This document shows positions 1-8,788 of a stretch of 64,000 nucleotides of DNA, in pieces; the first letter of the stretch is position 1, and each line of letters starts with the position of its first letter. The position numbers were made by a program, and so were the translations under genes. The stretch covers positions 744,001 through 808,000 of the forward strand of contig NZ_CP016778.1 of assembly GCF_002288265.1 (NCBI RefSeq). Direction: 5' to 3'. The stretch comes from Candidatus Planktophila versatilis. Its GTDB lineage: Bacteria > Actinomycetota > Actinomycetes > Nanopelagicales > Nanopelagicaceae. The notes beneath the pieces are model-generated. The model was not told where the DNA came from and did not search any database. It worked only from the letters and a program-made list of their open reading frames with translations.

Positions 1-710
1 TCGGAAAAGGAATTACCTTCGACACCGGTGGACTCGCGCTCAAGCCCGCCCTCGGTATGGAGGCGATGAAGTCAGATATGAGTGGAGCTGCGGCGGTGTG
101 CGCAGCAACAATTGCCATCGCTTTACTTAAGTTACCGGTAGCTATCGAAACCTGGGCGCCCCTTGCTGAAAATATGGTCAGTGAGAATGCGACCAGACCC
201 AGTGATGTCATCACCATCTATGGCGGAAAGACTGTGGAAGTTCTCAACCCTGATGCAGAGGGTCGCCTAGTGCTGGCGGATGCACTTGTGAAAGCACAGG
301 AAACAAGTGACCTAGATGGAATCATCGATGTTGCAACTCTTACTGGCGCCCAAGTTGTCGCACTCGGTACTCGCACAAGTGCGGTAATGACCAACAACGA
401 AGATTTCTCAGCTACTTTTTTGAGAGCGACAGAGATTGCCGGTGAATCTTTCTGGCCCATGCCACTTCCGGTTGAGTTGCGTTCATCACTTGACTCCCCT
501 GTTGCCGATATGGCCAATATCGGAGATCGCATGGGCGGCATGCTTGTCGCCGGTCTATTTCTTAAGGAGTTTGTCAGCGAAGATCTTCCATGGCTACATC
601 TGGATATTGCAGGTCCGGCATTTAATGAAGGTGCGCCCCATGGCTACACCCCCGTGGGAGGCACAGGTATAGCCCTGCGCTCTTTGGTCGAATTAGCGCG
701 CGGCCAGTAG
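1..710 (+). CDS. pepA: Leucyl aminopeptidase (M17 family), 3' part
   Basis: Cytosolic M17 metallo-aminopeptidase that removes N-terminal residues from peptides. The gene enters from the left edge, so only the C-terminal catalytic domain is present; the reading frame is open from base 3. The dinuclear metal site is visible: the FDTGG segment, the KSDMSG segment shortly after, and DAEGRL, which carries the Asp/Glu metal ligands and the catalytic Arg. The family usually reads NTDAEGRL and here it is NPDAEGRL, a mild change outside the ligands. The end at 708-710 matches the usual family C-terminus. In actinobacteria this gene commonly precedes the lpdA-sucB genes, as it does here. The identification is secure; only the missing N-terminus is unknown. 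Confidence 0.95.
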   Translation, partial: GKGITFDTGGLALKPALGMEAMKSDMSGAAAVCAATIAIALLKLPVAIETWAPLAENMVSENATRPSDVITIYGGKTVEVLNPDAEGRLVLADALVKAQETSDLDGIIDVATLTGAQVVALGTRTSAVMTNNEDFSATFLRATEIAGESFWPMPLPVELRSSLDSPVADMANIGDRMGGMLVAGLFLKEFVSEDLPWLHLDIAGPAFNEGAPHGYTPVGGTGIALRSLVELARGQ

Positions 711-727
711 TCACTTTTTCGCGATTT

Positions 728-747
728 AGCCTTAGGCGGCTAAGGCT
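728..747. terminator. Hairpin after pepA
   Basis: Perfect 8-bp inverted repeat AGCCTTAG-GCGG-CTAAGGCT in the pepA-lpdA gap. No T-tract follows on the plus strand, so it is at best a weak terminator or an mRNA 3'-end stabiliser. Confidence 0.4.
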
Positions 748-802
748 GGCAAGATAACCCCTGTTGGAAGCTAGAGTTGAGCAGGCTTAGAGGAGTCAAT
801 CT

Positions 803-2170
803 GTGTCGAATTTTGATCTTGTAGTTCTTGGTGGAGGAAGCGGCGGTTACGCAGCAGCCCTTCGAGGTGCACAACTCGGTTTATCCGTAGCACTGATCGA
901 GAAGGACAAGGTAGGTGGTACTTGTTTACACCGCGGATGTATTCCAACCAAGGCGCTACTTCACGCAGGTGAAGTTGCAGATAGCGCTCGTGAGTCATCC
1001 CAATTTGGAGTCAATGCAACATTTAACTCCATCGATATGGGCGGAGTGAACTCCTATAAGGATGGCGTCATTGCCGGTCTCTATAAAGGGCTACAAGGTC
1101 TCGTTAAATCTCGCGGAATCACCTACGTTGAAGGAACTGGACGTCTAGTTTCAAATAACACAGTAGATGTAAACGGAACCCAGTACGTCGGAAAAAATAT
1201 TGTTCTTGCTACCGGATCCTATGCGCGCACGCTGCCTGGCTTAGATATCGATGGCAAGCAGGTCATCACATCCGATCATGGCACCGCAATGGATTATGTC
1301 CCTAAGAGCGTCATCGTTCTTGGTGGTGGCGTTATCGGTTGTGAGTTTGCATCTGTCTGGAAATCATTTGGTGCAGAGGTCACAATCATTGAAGGTCTGC
1401 CGCATTTAGTAGCGCTAGAAGATGAATCTTCAAGCAAGTTACTTGAGCGAGCTTTTCGCAAGCGTGGCATCAACTTTGAACTTGGAACGCGATTTAAATC
1501 CCATCGCGTTGATTCCAAGGGAGTAACGGTCACTTTAGAAGATGGTCGTGAATTCACTGCTGATGTTCTTCTCGTCTCAGTTGGCCGTGGGCCTGTCACC
1601 GATGGGATTGGCTACCAAGAAGTCGGTATCGCAATGGATCGCGGATACATCACAGTTGATGACCATTGCCGCACAAATATTCCTGGCATCTTCGCAGTAG
1701 GAGACATCATTCCTACTTTGCAGTTAGCACATGTTGGATTCCAAGAAGGGATTCTTGTTGCCGAAACAATTGCTGGTCTGAATCCTCGACCAATTAATTA
1801 CGATGGTGTTCCACGAGTTACTTATTCCGAGCCAGAAGTAGCCTCCGTTGGTCTCTCCACAAAGGTTGCCAAAGAACGCGGACACGATGTGGTGGAACTC
1901 GACTACAACTTGGCCGGTAATGGCAAGGCACAGATTCTTAAGACTGCCGGATCCATCAAACTTGTGGCGCAAAAGAACGGGCCTATTTTGGGAATTCACA
2001 TGGTGGGAGCTCGCGTCGGTGAACTTCTTGCTGAAGCACAATTAATCTTTAACTGGGAAGCAACTGCAGATGATGTTGCTCCTCTTCTACATGCACATCC
2101 AACAATGTCAGAGGCGATGGGCGAAGCTCATATGGCTCTGGCAGGCAAACCACTTCACTCGCACGGTTAA
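803..2170 (+). CDS. lpdA: Dihydrolipoyl dehydrogenase (E3)
   Basis: FAD flavoenzyme that reoxidises dihydrolipoyl groups on E2 with NAD+, serving the pyruvate and 2-oxoglutarate dehydrogenase complexes. The 455-residue length is normal. The N-terminal FAD-binding GGGSGG lies at residues 10-15, the redox disulfide at Cys41/Cys46 within GGTCLHRGCIPTK, a second Rossmann motif (VLGGGVIGCE) near 175 binds NAD, and the C-terminal dimerisation domain carries the catalytic HAHPT motif near residue 434. The start is GTG, supported by GAGGAG at 790-795 with 7 bases of spacing, so the gene is read from a leadered mRNA. It is followed after 19 bp by sucB, presumably in one operon. Confidence 0.97.
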   Translation: MSNFDLVVLGGGSGGYAAALRGAQLGLSVALIEKDKVGGTCLHRGCIPTKALLHAGEVADSARESSQFGVNATFNSIDMGGVNSYKDGVIAGLYKGLQGLVKSRGITYVEGTGRLVSNNTVDVNGTQYVGKNIVLATGSYARTLPGLDIDGKQVITSDHGTAMDYVPKSVIVLGGGVIGCEFASVWKSFGAEVTIIEGLPHLVALEDESSSKLLERAFRKRGINFELGTRFKSHRVDSKGVTVTLEDGREFTADVLLVSVGRGPVTDGIGYQEVGIAMDRGYITVDDHCRTNIPGIFAVGDIIPTLQLAHVGFQEGILVAETIAGLNPRPINYDGVPRVTYSEPEVASVGLSTKVAKERGHDVVELDYNLAGNGKAQILKTAGSIKLVAQKNGPILGIHMVGARVGELLAEAQLIFNWEATADDVAPLLHAHPTMSEAMGEAHMALAGKPLHSHG

Positions 2171-2189
2171 GTAAGAGGAGAAAATAACT

Positions 2190-3857
2190 ATGTCATTCTC
2201 AGTCACAATGCCAGCTCTCGGAGAGAGCGTCACTGAAGGCACCGTCACTCGTTGGCTTAAGAATGAAGGCGACGTCGTTGCAGTTGATGAGCCACTCCTT
2301 GAAGTTTCGACAGACAAGGTTGATACCGAGATTCCATCGCCAGCAGCGGGCGTTCTTTCAAAGATTGTTGTCGGCGTAGATCAGACCGTTGCAGTTGGAG
2401 CAGAGTTAGCCGTAATTGCACAAGCTGGCGCAAGCACACCGGCACCTGTTGCCGCAGCACCTGTTGCCGCAGCACCTGTTGCCGCAGCACCTGTTGCAGC
2501 ACCAACTCCCCCTCCTGTTGCAGCACCTGTTGCTGCCAGTGGTAGCGGAACAGTGATTTCCATGCCAGCACTCGGTGAATCGGTGAGTGAAGGAACTGTC
2601 ACACGTTGGCTTAAGAACATTGGTGATGCGGTTGCAGTTGATGAAGCACTTCTTGAAGTTTCTACAGATAAAGTCGATACCGAGATTCCATCTCCTGTCG
2701 CAGGAGTTTTGTTAGCAATCGATGTAGCGGTGGATACAACTGTTGCAGTCGGTGCACGTCTAGGACTTATTGGAGTTCAAGGTGGAGCACCAGCGCCAGT
2801 TGCAACTCCAGCACCTGTTGCACCTGCCCCAGTTGCTGCGGCCCCGGCACCAGTTGCTGCACCAGTTGCAGCATCAGTTGCGCCTCCTGCAGCGCCAACA
2901 CCTGTTGCACCTGCTCCTGTCTCACAACCAACAGATGCCTATGTCACTCCGATCGTTCGCAAACTCGCTAACGATCTCGGGGTAAATCTGGCATCAGTTA
3001 AGGGAACCGGTATCGGCGGAAGAATTCGTAAGGAAGATATTGAAGCCCTTGCTCCGAGGAACGCTCCTGCTGCGCCAGCTTCAGTAGCACCTGCTGCTTC
3101 GGCGCCAGTGAAAGCAGCAGCGCCAGTTGCCGCATCGCCTCTTCGCGGAACAACCGTGACTATGTCTCGCCTGCGTAAAGTTATTGCAGCTCGCATGGTT
3201 GAATCACTACAAGTATCAGCACAATTGACCACTGTGGTTGAAGTGGATGTCACCAAGATTGCACGCTTGCGTGATAAATCAAAGGCAACATTTGAAGCAC
3301 GTGAAGGCGTCAAGCTCTCATTCCTTCCTTTCTTTGCGGTGGCAGTATGTGAAGCCTTGAAGCAACATCCGGTATTGAACTCATCTGTCGAAGGTGACCA
3401 GATTATTTACCACGGCGCAGAGCATCTAGCTATTGCCGTTGATACCGATCGCGGTCTCTTGGTTCCTGTTATTCATAATGCGGGTGATCTCAATATGGGT
3501 GGCGTTGCCCGAAAGATTGCAGATCTTGCTGCGCGTACTCGCGATAACAAGGTCACTCCAAATGAACTAGGTGGCGGAACATTTACAATCACTAACACCG
3601 GTTCACGTGGCGCGCTCTTTGATACCCCAATCATTAACCAACCACAGGTCGCGATCCTTGGACTAGGGGCAGTTGTGAAACGTCCGATGGTCGTTAAGGG
3701 TGAAGATGGTGGAGAAACTATTGCGATTCGCTCCATGGTCTATCTTGGACTTTCCTATGATCACCGAGTTGTTGACGGCGCAGATGCAGCTCGCTTCTTG
3801 GTAACACTCAAAGAGCGGCTAGAAGGTGGTTCCTTCGAAGCAGACCTAGGTCTCTAA
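2190..3857 (+). CDS. sucB: Dihydrolipoamide acyltransferase (E2), two lipoyl domains
   Basis: E2 core of a 2-oxoacid dehydrogenase complex. Order of domains: lipoyl domain 1 (about 1-78, lipoyl-lysine Lys43 in STDKVD), an Ala/Pro/Val linker, lipoyl domain 2 (about 121-196, Lys161 in the same motif), a second Ala/Pro linker, the peripheral E3-binding domain (251-287), and the catalytic acyltransferase domain from about 325 with His525 and Asp529 in [14 protein letters not shown] ribosome site lies 9 bases before the ATG. Annotation as succinyltransferase is conventional, but in mycobacteria and corynebacteria the equivalent protein (DlaT/AceF) is the pyruvate dehydrogenase E2 and the 2-oxoglutarate E1 carries its own E2-like domain. 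Substrate is therefore undecided, and no E1 gene lies in the window. Confidence 0.93.
   Translation: MSFSVTMPALGESVTEGTVTRWLKNEGDVVAVDEPLLEVSTDKVDTEIPSPAAGVLSKIVVGVDQTVAVGAELAVIAQAGASTPAPVAAAPVAAAPVAAAPVAAPTPPPVAAPVAASGSGTVISMPALGESVSEGTVTRWLKNIGDAVAVDEALLEVSTDKVDTEIPSPVAGVLLAIDVAVDTTVAVGARLGLIGVQGGAPAPVATPAPVAPAPVAAAPAPVAAPVAASVAPPAAPTPVAPAPVSQPTDAYVTPIVRKLANDLGVNLASVKGTGIGGRIRKEDIEALAPRNAPAAPASVAPAASAPVKAAAPVAASPLRGTTVTMSRLRKVIAARMVESLQVSAQLTTVVEVDVTKIARLRDKSKATFEAREGVKLSFLPFFAVAVCEALKQHPVLNSSVEGDQIIYHGAEHLAIAVDTDRGLLVPVIHNAGDLNMGGVARKIADLAARTRDNKVTPNELGGGTFTITNTGSRGALFDTPIINQPQVAILGLGAVVKRPMVVKGEDGGETIAIRSMVYLGLSYDHRVVDGADAARFLVTLKERLEGGSFEADLGL
2442..2501 (+). repeat. 15-bp tandem repeat in the sucB linker
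   Basis: Four copies of GCACCTGTTGCCGCA in a row (2442, 2457, 2472, 2487). The first three are identical and the fourth has one change. They encode repeats of Ala-Pro-Val-Ala-Ala in the flexible linker after lipoyl domain 1, so copy number can change without frameshift. Confidence 0.9.
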
Positions 3858-3860
3858 TAG

Positions 3861-4751
3861 ATGTCAGTTCCGCAACGCATTGCAATCACTGGTGCTTCCG
3901 GTCTTATCGGAACCGCACTGGTTGGTCATCTTAAGAGTGAAGGCCACACTGTGCAGCGCCTTGTGCGCCGGGCCGTTGTTGCACCTGATGAAATTCAGTG
4001 GGATCCAAAGACTGGATATGTAGATATCGAAGCCCTACGTGGCGTCGATGCGGTGATTCACTTGGCCGGAGTTGGCGTTGGCGATAAGCGTTGGAGCAAG
4101 AAATATAAGTCGGAAATCCTTAACTCACGTCTGCTTGGAACGACTGCGATTGCAAACGCTGTGAGCGAAGTTAAACCACAAGTCTTCATATCAGCCAGTG
4201 CTATTGGTTGGTATGGCGAATCCGGAAACCGCGCGGTTGTTGAAAGTGATCGCGTCGGCGATGATTTCCTAGCTGCCGTCTGCCGCGAGTGGGAAGGTGC
4301 TGCAGATCTTGCAACGGGTGTGCGCACCGTAAAGATTCGCACCGGTCTGGTTCTTGATCCAACTGGCGGCGCACTAGGAAAGATGTTGCCACTGTTTCGT
4401 TTAGGTCTGGGTGGAAAACTTGGTTCAGGTAAACAATGGTGGTCTTGGATTACCTTGCACGATCTCATCAACGCAATCACTTTTATTTTAGAAAAACCAA
4501 TATCTGGCCCGGTTAACCTCACCTCTCCGAATCCTGTGACCAATCAAGAGTTCACATCAGCACTAGCTCGCGCAATGCACCGCCCAGCCCTTTTTCCAGC
4601 ACCAGCCTTTGCGCTAAAGATCGCACTCGGTGGTTTCTCAAGTGAAGTCCTCGGAAGCAAGAAGGTAACTCCGCAGGCTCTTTCCGAAGCTGGCTTTACC
4701 TGGGATTACCCACACATCACAACTGCACTAACGGCCCTAATCGAGGAGTAA
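3861..4751 (+). CDS. TIGR01777-type NAD(P)-dependent epimerase (SDR39U1/YfcH family)
   Basis: Atypical extended short-chain dehydrogenase of the YfcH/SDR39U1 family; its substrate is not known for any close relative. The N-terminal nucleotide-binding motif is ITGASGLIGTAL (residues 8-19). The central region has SASAIGWYG in place of the usual catalytic segment, and the C-terminal 50 residues form the DUF1731 domain ending in KKVTPQALSEAGF. The ATG lies three bases after the sucB stop, which implies translation with the upstream genes. In Mycobacterium tuberculosis the same family member sits between dlaT and lipB. The 3' end overlaps the convergent oxidoreductase gene by 15 bp. Family assignment is firm; function is unassigned. 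Confidence 0.9.
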   Translation: MSVPQRIAITGASGLIGTALVGHLKSEGHTVQRLVRRAVVAPDEIQWDPKTGYVDIEALRGVDAVIHLAGVGVGDKRWSKKYKSEILNSRLLGTTAIANAVSEVKPQVFISASAIGWYGESGNRAVVESDRVGDDFLAAVCREWEGAADLATGVRTVKIRTGLVLDPTGGALGKMLPLFRLGLGGKLGSGKQWWSWITLHDLINAITFILEKPISGPVNLTSPNPVTNQEFTSALARAMHRPALFPAPAFALKIALGGFSSEVLGSKKVTPQALSEAGFTWDYPHITTALTALIEE

Positions 4752-5873
4752 CTCCTGCGCCGCAAGGCGACCTGACAAAAGCGCACCATTTTGTGAAGGT
4801 GCAGTTCTGTAATCCCCCGCCACATAGATGTTATTAGAAAATTGTGATGATGCTGCGCTTTGATTGCCAATCGCAAAAATTGGTAGCGACTTTGGAATGT
4901 CATATTTAGCGATAAGGGACCATCCGCCTGTGTGTGCTCCCCACATCAGAGCCAGATGTCTTCGCACCTCGGACTCTGAAGCGAAATCTAGCGTCGTACT
5001 AGCCAGCAGAGATTTTCCATCTGGTGCATATGTAGAAATCAAGTTGGATAGAACAATGGAGTTCACTACCGGGCCCCGGTGCTCACCATCAATAAGCAGG
5101 CGCGCAGATCCGGTGAGTTCTTGGGGTACTTCGTAGTACCAAGTCGTACTACCGGCCAATTTGGGCACATTTGCAATATCAAGTAATTGCGCAGCCGTCG
5201 TGAGATCTGTGGCAACGATTACTTCTTGATTCTCAAACTGCGATAACGAGTCGATTCGGTGGTTCAGCTCAATCTTCTGAATACGAGCGGCAAGTGCGGC
5301 CGGGAGTGCCCCCACCCCCTTACGCGGTAGCCCAGGCTTTCCGGAAATGAACGATGTAATCAATCCTTTTCCGATTACTGCATTTACCGATGCCGGTGAT
5401 GTCAAAAAGACGCCGGAGAGAAATGGTTTGAGTACTCGTGAATAAAGATTTCCTAGATGGCTTAGTTCTTCTTCGACAGATTTCGCTGCATCAGCTGTGC
5501 GCAAGAGATAGGCAATCAGCCCGAGCTTCTGAAGCAAGCTTCCAGTTGCTGGATTCAGGCTAGTGAACGGATTACTACGCGGGTCTCCGAGCGCGATCCT
5601 TTTCTCTCCCACGCACACATCAATAGTGCGTGGTGCGAAGATGAAATCCAATTCATCAACTACTCCGAGTCGAAGGAGCTCTGGGTATTTGGCATTGATG
5701 AGCTGAAAGCCGCGATCGAGTGTGAACCCGTCGATGTAATCTGTCGCTACCCGGCCCCCCACGCGATCACTACCGTCGTAGATAACAACCTCACGTCCAG
5801 CCTCTTGCAAGGTAAGTGCAGCGCTGAGCCCGGCAAGGCCAGCCCCGATTACGGCAACAGGTTTATCGGACAC
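4737..5873 (-). CDS. FAD-dependent amine oxidase-like oxidoreductase
   Basis: NAD(P)-binding Rossmann/flavin-containing amine oxidase superfamily, related to protoporphyrinogen oxidases and phytoene desaturases; the substrate cannot be read from sequence. The FAD dinucleotide motif GAGLAGLSAAL starts at residue 10, followed by the typical GGR motif (DRVGGRV, about 41-47) and DGFTLDRGFQ. The C-terminus has the second FAD-contacting segment (IYVAGDYRTAPSQNGALLSG). At 378 residues it is shorter than most family members. The start is GTG at 5873; CATAAT lies 6 bases upstream. With the neighbouring MMPL gene it interrupts the otherwise conserved epimerase-lipB order. An isoprenoid, carotenoid or porphyrin substrate is conceivable but unsupported. 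Confidence 0.8.
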   Translation of the reverse strand: MSDKPVAVIGAGLAGLSAALTLQEAGREVVIYDGSDRVGGRVATDYIDGFTLDRGFQLINAKYPELLRLGVVDELDFIFAPRTIDVCVGEKRIALGDPRSNPFTSLNPATGSLLQKLGLIAYLLRTADAAKSVEEELSHLGNLYSRVLKPFLSGVFLTSPASVNAVIGKGLITSFISGKPGLPRKGVGALPAALAARIQKIELNHRIDSLSQFENQEVIVATDLTTAAQLLDIANVPKLAGSTTWYYEVPQELTGSARLLIDGEHRGPVVNSIVLSNLISTYAPDGKSLLASTTLDFASESEVRRHLALMWGAHTGGWSLIAKYDIPKSLPIFAIGNQSAASSQFSNNIYVAGDYRTAPSQNGALLSGRLAAQELLLD

Positions 5874-5879
5874 GAAGTG

Positions 5880-5885
5880 ATTATG
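5880..5885 (-). promoter_or_regulatory. -10-like element for the FAD oxidoreductase
   Basis: CATAAT on the minus strand, 6 bases before GTG 5873 and overlapping nothing but the short gap to the MMPL stop. Imperfect in its first base. Confidence 0.4.
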
Positions 5886-5887
5886 GC

Positions 5888-8041
5888 TTACTTATTTTGC
5901 AGTTTTGAAGGCCACCAGATTTTTGGTCCAATTTCGTGAACAAGTGCCGGCACCAATATTGATCGAACGATAATGGTGTCAAGCAGTACTCCAAATGCGA
6001 CGGCAAAGCCGAGTTGCGCAAGTGGAACCAGTGGGAGCAAGCCAAGGACGGCAAAGGTAGCAGCGAGCACAATTCCAGCAGATGTAATCACGGCACCTGT
6101 GACGGTCACGCCTTTAATAACTCCGGCACGAGTTCCAATCTTGGTCGACTCTTCCCGCACACGCGTCATAAGGAAGATGTTGTAGTCAATGCCAAGAGCT
6201 ACCAGGAAGATGAAGGCGAAGAGTGGGAATGAATTATCTCCGCCGGCGAAACCAAATACATGGTTAAAGACAAGTGCGCATACCCCCAAGGTTGCAAAGT
6301 ATGAGAGAACTACAGTTCCTAGAAGAACTATTGCACTAAGGATACTTCGCAGTAGAAGTCCCAAGATGATGGTGATGACAATCAAGATGATTGGAATAAT
6401 TGTTTTGTTATCACGATCATTTGCCTGACGTACGTCGTAATACACCGCACTGGTTCCGCCCACTAAAGCGGTGGGATCTGCCGCCTTAGCAAGTCGGCGA
6501 ATCTCAGGAACATCATTACCCGCTTCAACGCTATCCGGTGCCTTATTCAGGGTCAGATTTAATATCGCCCTATTGTTCACAGTCTTAACCGCCGGCAGTG
6601 GTTGACCCGGAACCGGGAAACCATCTAATTGTGGAGAAACATCTGTTACGCCAGGGGCGTTCCTGACCGCATCTGTTACCGCTTGAATTTTATCGGCACT
6701 GACGACAACCTGTGTGGGGTCACCTTGACCGCCCGGAAAGTGCTTTTCTAGTAGTTTTTGGCCAACTACTGATTCTGGATTTCCGGTAAAAGAATCTACC
6801 GTTCCTAATCCATCAGTTTTCAAAGTAGTTGATGCAAATGCAAAGAGTAGAAGAATGGCTCCAGTTACTATCCAAGACTTACGTGGATTGCGACCAATAG
6901 AATTTCCTACCTTTGACCACATGCCTTCCAGCACATGATCATCGCCATCATTATGTGGCACGCGGGGCCAGAATAACCAGCGACCAAAAATCAACATCAG
7001 GGCTGGCAGTAAAGTCAGAATGGTGATCATTGAGACAACAATTCCGATAGCTCCGATAGGACCAAGGCTTGCTGTATTGGTTAACTGGCTAAAGAGAAGA
7101 ACCATAAGCGAGATTGCAACGGTGGAACCAGAAGCCAAGATTGGTTCCCACACGCCTTTATAGGCAGCGCGCATGGCATCGAATCTATTTTCATGATGGT
7201 GCAACTCTTCTCGATAGCGAGCAATCAAAAGCAGTGCATAATCGGTGGCCGCACCAATGACTAGAACTGAAAGAATTCCCTGCGACTGTCCATCCACATC
7301 AAGAATGTCATTTTTTGCCAAGAGATAGATAATTCCACCGGCAGTTGCCAGAGCAAATAGCGATGAAAGTAAGGGAATAATCCAAAGAATCGGAGAACGA
7401 TAAACAAAGATAAGGATCACTGCCACCACGCCGAGTGTTGCCAAGAGTAAAACCGAATCTATTGCACCAAATGCTTTAAAGAGATCACCGAGTAATCCAG
7501 CAGGTCCTGTCACATATTGAGTGACGCCAGCACCTTGGGCAAATTCCTTGACATCTTCGCGCAGAGCTTCAACCACTGCTGGTAGAACTGGCTCGTCATT
7601 AGGCAATAGCTCGCCAATGGCGCTTCCATCAAGTGGAACATTTGCCAAAATGGCTTCACCATCTGCCGCTGGGAAAACAGTAATCACCTGATCTGGAGCT
7701 AGGTAATCAGAGATCTTCTTCTCAGTTCCACCTAAAGTCAGTTCACCAACACCAAGCATGTGATCATTAATCTTTGCGATAGTTTCGGGAGTTGTCTTAC
7801 CCTCAAAGAGAACCAGAGCTGGCAAATTGAAAGAGTCTTCCCCTGAAAAAGTTTGAATAACTTCAGATGCCTGGGTGGCTTCCGCACCCTTTGGCAGGAA
7901 TGAAGAGTTGTTGTTCTCTTGAACCGAGGTGAGCTTGCCGAAGAGCGGTCCGAAGATGCCCACGATCAGGAACCAGATGATTACCACGAGCATTGCAAGG
8001 GCAAAAGGCTTACGAGATTTTTGGGCAGTGTTAATAGACAT
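5888..8041 (-). CDS. MMPL family (RND superfamily) transporter
   Basis: Polytopic inner-membrane protein of 717 residues with the MMPL layout: one N-terminal membrane segment (about 14-34), an extracytoplasmic domain, five membrane segments (about 195-360), a second short membrane helix (near 395), a second extracytoplasmic domain, and five C-terminal segments. The duplicated core carries the polar motif ATDYALLLIARYREE in the first half and GIDYNIFLMTRVREE in the second; the Asp-Tyr pairs are the proton-relay residues of the family. Mycobacterial MMPL proteins export lipids and siderophores; the cargo here is unknown. It is close to the Streptomyces YdfJ-like type rather than the long mycobacterial type. 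Downstream lies the FAD oxidoreductase on the same strand, 15 bp away. Confidence 0.9.
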   Translation of the reverse strand: MSINTAQKSRKPFALAMLVVIIWFLIVGIFGPLFGKLTSVQENNNSSFLPKGAEATQASEVIQTFSGEDSFNLPALVLFEGKTTPETIAKINDHMLGVGELTLGGTEKKISDYLAPDQVITVFPAADGEAILANVPLDGSAIGELLPNDEPVLPAVVEALREDVKEFAQGAGVTQYVTGPAGLLGDLFKAFGAIDSVLLLATLGVVAVILIFVYRSPILWIIPLLSSLFALATAGGIIYLLAKNDILDVDGQSQGILSVLVIGAATDYALLLIARYREELHHHENRFDAMRAAYKGVWEPILASGSTVAISLMVLLFSQLTNTASLGPIGAIGIVVSMITILTLLPALMLIFGRWLFWPRVPHNDGDDHVLEGMWSKVGNSIGRNPRKSWIVTGAILLLFAFASTTLKTDGLGTVDSFTGNPESVVGQKLLEKHFPGGQGDPTQVVVSADKIQAVTDAVRNAPGVTDVSPQLDGFPVPGQPLPAVKTVNNRAILNLTLNKAPDSVEAGNDVPEIRRLAKAADPTALVGGTSAVYYDVRQANDRDNKTIIPIILIVITIILGLLLRSILSAIVLLGTVVLSYFATLGVCALVFNHVFGFAGGDNSFPLFAFIFLVALGIDYNIFLMTRVREESTKIGTRAGVIKGVTVTGAVITSAGIVLAATFAVLGLLPLVPLAQLGFAVAFGVLLDTIIVRSILVPALVHEIGPKIWWPSKLQNK

Positions 8042-8094
8042 GGAGATGGGTGGACCTTTCGGGCTTGCGCGGATGTGAGATTCGCTAGAGCCCT

Positions 8095-8110
8095 AGCCTA
8101 CCTTTAGGCT
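8095..8110. promoter_or_regulatory. Palindrome giving back-to-back -10 elements (MMPL / lipB)
   Basis: AGCCTA-CCTT-TAGGCT. Read on the plus strand, TAGGCT (8105-8110) lies 6 bases before the lipB GTG. Read on the minus strand, the other arm is an identical TAGGCT placed 53 bases before the MMPL ATG. Transcription in both directions could start from this one palindrome. Confidence 0.55.
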
Positions 8111-8116
8111 GTACCC

Positions 8117-8788
8117 GTGCCAGTTGTTAGCCCCGACCTCGAGTCGCAAATATCCGCAGAAGCCATCGCGACCCAGCGACTCGGTACCCAGGATTATGAC
8201 CAGGCGCTGGCGATCCAACGCAAAATTCATCTGGATGTAACCAAAGAGCTCGCTAGAAACACGCTACTCATTGTTGAACATCCATCGGTCTACACCGCTG
8301 GCAGAAGGACTCTCGATTCAGAGAAGCCAACAGATGGAACACCAGTAATTGATGTTGATCGTGGTGGAAAAATCACTTGGCACGGAATTGGACAGCTAGT
8401 TGGATATCCCATTGTTAAACTCGCAAACCCCCGCGAATTAGTTGGTTTCGTGCGCGAAATTGAAGCAGCGCTGATTGAAGTCTGCAATCACTTCGGTATT
8501 GAAAGTAAACGCATCGTCGGAAGATCTGGGGTCTGGGTGCAAGATTCACGCGGTGCTCGCAAGATTGCAGCCATTGGAATCCGCGTGGCATCGGGTGTGA
8601 GCATGCACGGCTTTGCCATCAATGTAAATCCTGATCTAGCGGCCTTTACCAAGATTGTTCCCTGTGGGATTAACGATGCCGACGTGACATCAATGGCAAA
8701 GGAACTAGGTAGAGCGATTACTATTAATGAAGTGCAACCTGTTGTCGAAGAGATTCTCTGCCAACACTTAGCGAAGGTGAGCGCATGA
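8117..8788 (+). CDS. lipB: Octanoyl-[ACP]:protein N-octanoyltransferase
   Basis: Transfers octanoyl from acyl carrier protein to the lipoyl-domain lysine of E2 and related proteins, the first step of lipoate synthesis. 223 residues. Visible family features: [10 protein letters not shown] (55-64), the [17 protein letters not shown] core (82-98), the catalytic lysine in ARKIAAIG (Lys149), and the catalytic cysteine in [12 protein letters not shown] (Cys183). The start is GTG at 8117, with TAGGCT ending 6 bases upstream and no ribosome-binding sequence, so a leaderless transcript is likely. It overlaps lipA by the 4-base ATGA, giving translational coupling. Its protein targets include the SucB product encoded 5 kb upstream. 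Confidence 0.96.
   Translation: MPVVSPDLESQISAEAIATQRLGTQDYDQALAIQRKIHLDVTKELARNTLLIVEHPSVYTAGRRTLDSEKPTDGTPVIDVDRGGKITWHGIGQLVGYPIVKLANPRELVGFVREIEAALIEVCNHFGIESKRIVGRSGVWVQDSRGARKIAAIGIRVASGVSMHGFAINVNPDLAAFTKIVPCGINDADVTSMAKELGRAITINEVQPVVEEILCQHLAKVSA

Noticed and set aside
2257-2571. 104-codon Gln/Leu-rich minus-strand frame over the sucB linker
   Set aside because: Produced by the 15-bp repeats and Ala-Pro codons read in reverse.
4058-4543. 161-codon minus-strand open frame inside the epimerase gene
   Set aside because: Antisense shadow of a well-supported gene; its translation is rich in Arg, Ser and Pro with no recognisable domain.
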